From: a virus
IMG/VR virus record: IMGVR_UViG_3300046002_000481
Span: 1-26,630 of that record
Strand: one strand, 5' to 3'
DNA: 26,630 bases
Below the pieces are notes generated by a model. That model made no database searches. It was not told the DNA's origin and was given only the letters and a program-made list of their open reading frames with translations. The position numbers and the translations under genes are program-made. Below, piece after piece: positions 24,301 through 26,630 of this stretch. Numbering within the stretch: position 1 is the first letter of the stretch; each line of letters opens with the position of its first letter.

Positions 24301-26630
24301 TGGGCTATTGATTTTTCTCCACTGCCACTACTACCTGAGCTAGATCCAGAGCCAGGAATTGGTGCAAGATTTGCCTTTACTGATGCTTCTGCTGTACCTA
24401 TTTGACTTTGCAAAGATGCAATTCTTTTCAAAATTATTTGTCTTGATTCTGCATCTGTCGCAGTTTTTAGTGCTGCCATTGCACTGTTTAATTGCATAAC
24501 AAGTGATAAATTTTTAACTTCATATCCCATTCTTATTTCAATCATTTGTTCTTGAACAACTGGATCTAATTTATCAAAGTTTTTAAATTGTTCTCTTAGT
24601 CCAGCTATCGCATTTGCTGCTGCTTCTTGTGGAGTTCCTCCTGCTATATTTTTTCCACTATAAGCAACAGCAATATCTATCATTGCTCTTTTTCTAATTT
24701 CTGAATTACCACTTTCTAAGTCTTTCATGGCTTTGTTAAGTTTTATAACATTTTTTGATACTTGCTCTGGAGTAAGTGGTTTTCCTTCTGCGTCAAGGGT
24801 TAGAAATTCCATTGCTGCAGTCATATTAATATTTGGATTAAGATTTTCAATAATTTTCCATTGATCTTTTAATGTTTTTGCAGCAGCACCAAACTTTAAT
24901 AAATCTGCTGGGTCTGTTGTGTCAATTTTCAAACCTTTTATCATTTCATCTGGCAAAGACATAATATCTTCTTGTGCTATTGTTAACTTTGTAATTGATG
25001 AAATCATTTCTGCTGGAGTATTTTCTCCTTCAGTTTGAATTACATATCTAATTACTCTTTCAGCTACCCCACCTTCTGCTGCTCTGGCAAAAGCTTTGTT
25101 GATTTTTTCTGATCCATCTACTTCTCTAACTGCTTTTCCATAGGCATCACTTTTTTGAATTGCGACTGCCTGCTCTACTCCAACTGATCCTGAAAGAGAT
25201 TGAAGTCCGAATGCAATGTCTGTTCGTCTTCTTTCTTGTTCTTCAGGAGAAATAATATTTCTTCCTGTATCTCCAGTCTGTATTCCAGCAGATTTAAGTG
25301 TTTCTATACCAGTTTTTAGAAGATTTTGTGGTAAGGATGCAATATAATTTTCAATTAAAGCTGTATTTCCTCCAGCTGCTTCAAATTCCTTACCTATTGT
25401 AACAACATCACTTGACTGTCCCTTTGTAATTCCTGGAATATTTTGTGCAAACGTAATAAATTGTGCAGTAGCAATACTTGCTCCATCTCGCAATGCCTTA
25501 AGTGCATCAACGTTGTACATAATTTCTTGACCAAATTGAGCAGCTTGTTCAGCAGTCATGTCTCCAGCAAGTACGGATGCTTTAATTGCCTCATTTAGTC
25601 CCTCAAGATCGACCTCTCTTGCAAGATCTTGTGCTTCTTTTGATTCTTCAACTAAGGAGGTTTGTTGTGTAGAATCAAGTTCACCAAAAGATTTATCAAA
25701 TCGTACATCTGCTTGTTGCTTAACAAATTCTTTTTGATAAGCTGATTGTGAGGGCGTTATTGCATCTACCATCCCCAATGCCGCCCCCACTAGGTTTCCA
25801 CTAAGTAGGCTTAATGCAGGCCTCAAATAATCTTTTGATTCGCTAAAGCCAAGGGAAGATGTTCCAATGTTTGTTGAATTAGTAATTGCACCTACCTGAT
25901 CTTCTGTATAGCCTGCTGCAACCATTTGTTGATCCAGAGCTTGTCTTGCGGCACCTTGTTCAGCAGCATTGCTAACAGATTTTTTAATAACATTTGTGTA
26001 TTGTTCTTGAGCCGTTCTTGCTTCTGTTATTGCAGTATGATATTCGTTCCAACCAATTGTTCCTTCTGCGTATTGCTGTTCGGCAACTCCAATTACATTT
26101 CCATAATCTTGAATTATTTGTGTGGCTGCCCCTATAGCTCTACCAGCGGCTTCATTTGAAAGGCTTGCTTCCCCAGATGATGCTGCAAGTTTTGCAAGAG
26201 AACCATCGGCATCAACTGCCGCTTTACGCATATCAGCAATTTCTTTTATAGCAGAAGTTCCAGCTTTTTGTCCTGATATAGATGAAACAGTTTGATTTGA
26301 AAGAACAGAGTCTCCAAGTTTTAATCCTACTGCTTTAGCAAAAGTAGTTGCTGCTTTCTGATCCATCATTCCAGATGCTATTGCTGTCTTTAAATAATCT
26401 GATAATTTTTGGAATCTTTCAGCAGATGTTGAATTTTGAAGATCTTCAATAAATTTTTGTCCAGCACCAGATTCAAAAACTCCTGAAAATTCATTTGCAA
26501 TTGTTGCTTCTTCTTCTGAAGAAATTCCCATTACTGCTTTTTGTCTGGCTTGTGCAGGAGTTAGTGTTCCTAAAACTTGAGCCATTGTGTTTAATGCATT
26601 TGCAGTACCGCCAATATTTGCTCCAAATTC
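21318..26630 (-). CDS. Tail tape measure protein, N-terminally incomplete at window edge
   Basis: The frame runs open through the last base of the window. An ATG at 26585 exists but has no ribosome site, and in-frame sense codons continue above it, so the true start is outside and at least 1770 residues are seen. It sets tail length and is packed inside the tube. Seen in order: long helical regions; a Gly/Ser linker near 24340; a coiled coil of Gln/Glu/Lys-rich helices (about 23590-22850), including the tape-measure block AQALSRGDVAAAAQGVLG; a Pro/Gly linker (22620-22760); Ala/Arg-rich repeats (22260-22570); the tape-measure motif VPALLTPGEFVVRK (about 22085-22040); and a C-terminal NVNVTLNGSDMDANDVANAV segment. 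No lysozyme or peptidase motif was recognised. Confidence 0.92.
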   Translation of the reverse strand, partial: EFGANIGGTANALNTMAQVLGTLTPAQARQKAVMGISSEEEATIANEFSGVFESGAGQKFIEDLQNSTSAERFQKLSDYLKTAIASGMMDQKAATTFAKAVGLKLGDSVLSNQTVSSISGQKAGTSAIKEIADMRKAAVDADGSLAKLAASSGEASLSNEAAGRAIGAATQIIQDYGNVIGVAEQQYAEGTIGWNEYHTAITEARTAQEQYTNVIKKSVSNAAEQGAARQALDQQMVAAGYTEDQVGAITNSTNIGTSSLGFSESKDYLRPALSLLSGNLVGAALGMVDAITPSQSAYQKEFVKQQADVRFDKSFGELDSTQQTSLVEESKEAQDLAREVDLEGLNEAIKASVLAGDMTAEQAAQFGQEIMYNVDALKALRDGASIATAQFITFAQNIPGITKGQSSDVVTIGKEFEAAGGNTALIENYIASLPQNLLKTGIETLKSAGIQTGDTGRNIISPEEQERRRTDIAFGLQSLSGSVGVEQAVAIQKSDAYGKAVREVDGSEKINKAFARAAEGGVAERVIRYVIQTEGENTPAEMISSITKLTIAQEDIMSLPDEMIKGLKIDTTDPADLLKFGAAAKTLKDQWKIIENLNPNINMTAAMEFLTLDAEGKPLTPEQVSKNVIKLNKAMKDLESGNSEIRKRAMIDIAVAYSGKNIAGGTPQEAAANAIAGLREQFKNFDKLDPVVQEQMIEIRMGYEVKNLSLVMQLNSAMAALKTATDAESRQIILKRIASLQSQIGTAEASVKANLAPIPGSGSSSGSSGSGEKSIAQQLKEQAKLSGETFKGISNLQNEKGFKNFIAGPFAPEFLEYLRSQGKAGLKLIKGGLEKVRAAYADYEKTKISDAAAMAALTPQALVKESKKTALSSKYNKQLANKGMYADDIDAIRQLISDEDLLYAQQLRRKLKDKGTSKKEKREINKELEAFKGEREAAERDAPIINQAQKISGSMVDMKTQTSLLVAELGFINEGKTPELATALAAAGLKAGDATGKVELFTDAYNKLKAAEYARDPGRLEQEKRDNLMEINDLNRQIEEINLIRPLEDQVEVQQKIIDGQQKLVRVKQQEIDAIGRTIELKQRELEPLDDQIEKLQELSDKTSEAYDAQIEALDEVYRKEENIAKLKQGQLDVAQALSRGDVAAAAQGVLGMSQELARQSREEARSALESQKDLAIKNIQNQILEIEKQKKKINQDIEDLQMRQRAIQDDIYTIQSTKILPAENEIYKLQGMINVEADKLKGKYSSAAIEMENLIRLLKLAKEEESRLNNIILGPNDEEKKAAPAQPAPDPYPIGQSGMLLNPAGPALTIGGGHLGGSGGGGSNSVNTPPVGPPGPPAPASGLSPAQKAEAARLQAAAAAAERQRAIDAGAAQDRAKAAANTAAAAAERQRAIDAGAAQDRAKAAAERERAAQAAAAAARAEATRQAIARAAAAERQRAADAQRAADAQRAAQNAAALRANSAARRAFGGFISNYAMGGMVNYKGSTERAPGMMYGGSAKKYAYGSTVPGRGMTDKVPALLTPGEFVVRKRVAEQYGPLLKSLNGQVFPKENFDKNNDEYARRKRDMDMMRITEKKSSSSLKDAVQNAARGGLNKINKNPYEYTQRLIQPVMNKEDRLRSGLEPIFRIQPMPRKPDASIMPMPRKPDVSIMPVPNDKDASSLKDALDKIFAINNQNKKDRARLAVEPNRFNADKLNDFRAMINQKVFPTMKTNSFNSSNKTEKSGSMYNYNVNVTLNGSDMDANDVANAVMQKIKMTENKGIRSNNIRG
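21673..21738 (-). repeat. 33-bp tandem duplication in the tape measure gene
   Basis: Copies at 21673-21705 and 21706-21738 differ by one base (a/g), giving two 11-residue units, PMPRKPDASIM-type, with one Ala/Val change. The next unit has begun to diverge. The repeats add a Pro-rich linker near the C-terminus of the protein. Confidence 0.9.
22273..22320 (-). repeat. 18-bp tandem repeat encoding RAADAQ-type units
   Basis: Two perfect 18-base units (22273-22290 and 22291-22308) are followed by the first 12 bases of a third (22309-22320). They encode Arg-Ala-Ala-Asp-Ala-Gln hexapeptides in the tape measure's Ala-rich tail. Confidence 0.9.
22410..22561 (-). repeat. Direct repeat with 78-bp period in the tape measure gene
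   Basis: Bases 22410-22483 recur exactly at 22488-22561 (74 identical bases, 78-base offset), encoding a 26-residue Ala/Arg/Gln/Asp unit (AERQRAIDAGAAQDRAKAAA) twice. Runs of GCT lie at the unit edges. The perfect identity points to a recent in-frame duplication or to active slippage. Confidence 0.92.

Noticed and set aside
26541-26585. ATG at 26585 as the true start of the tape measure protein
   Set aside because: No ribosome site precedes it and the same frame stays open for the remaining 15 codons to the window edge, so the gene is better treated as truncated.

Overview
The window is a piece of a double-stranded DNA tailed-phage genome (siphovirus-like long-tail module) with every gene on the minus strand, so transcription runs from position 26630 towards 1. 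The base composition is AT-rich and there is almost no non-coding DNA. Genes follow one another with 1, 4 or 8 base overlaps (TAATG and ATGA junctions at 1776, 4264, 5425, 5748, 12136, 12441, 14598, 16449 and 20744). Gene content and order (DnaE-type Pol III alpha, gp32-like SSB, TOPRIM primase, DnaB-type helicase, RecA, Cas4-like nuclease, RuvC-like resolvase) resemble actinobacteriophages. Two genes with a -10 box at leaderless distance also fit an actinobacterial host. The low GC would suit a low-GC freshwater or marine actinobacterium rather than Streptomyces or Mycobacterium; this host guess is inference.  Layout in transcription order. (1) Tail module, 26630 to 13368: a tape measure protein whose N-terminus lies off the window, a distal-tail-like protein, a 1431-residue tail hub protein carrying a concanavalin-like insertion, and four smaller minor tail or fibre proteins ending in a lectin-like one. 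(2) Replication and recombination module, 13344 to about 1936: a zinc ribbon protein, an HTH protein, two small unknown proteins, DnaB-like helicase, an unknown protein, CHC2/TOPRIM primase, gp32-like SSB, DnaE, MazG-like pyrophosphohydrolase, RecA, a second zinc ribbon, a small Hjc-like nuclease candidate, a helical protein, Cas4-like exonuclease, a double zinc-finger protein and a RuvC-like resolvase. (3) Packaging end, about 1943 to 1: a mini-HTH protein, an Nmad1-type nucleotide-modification-associated protein, an unknown protein, the small terminase and the 5' part of the large terminase, which runs off the window.  The replication genes could make a nearly complete fork: helicase, primase, SSB and a polymerase whose PHP domain keeps all nine predicted metal ligands and may therefore proofread itself. 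A recombination set (RecA, Cas4-like nuclease, one or two resolvases) would resolve concatemers just before the terminase packages them, which matches the gene order. No clamp, clamp loader, lysis gene, integrase, tRNA, CRISPR array or transposon is visible. Promoter-like sites cluster at the tail/replication boundary (about 13050 to 13820), with another before 10890.
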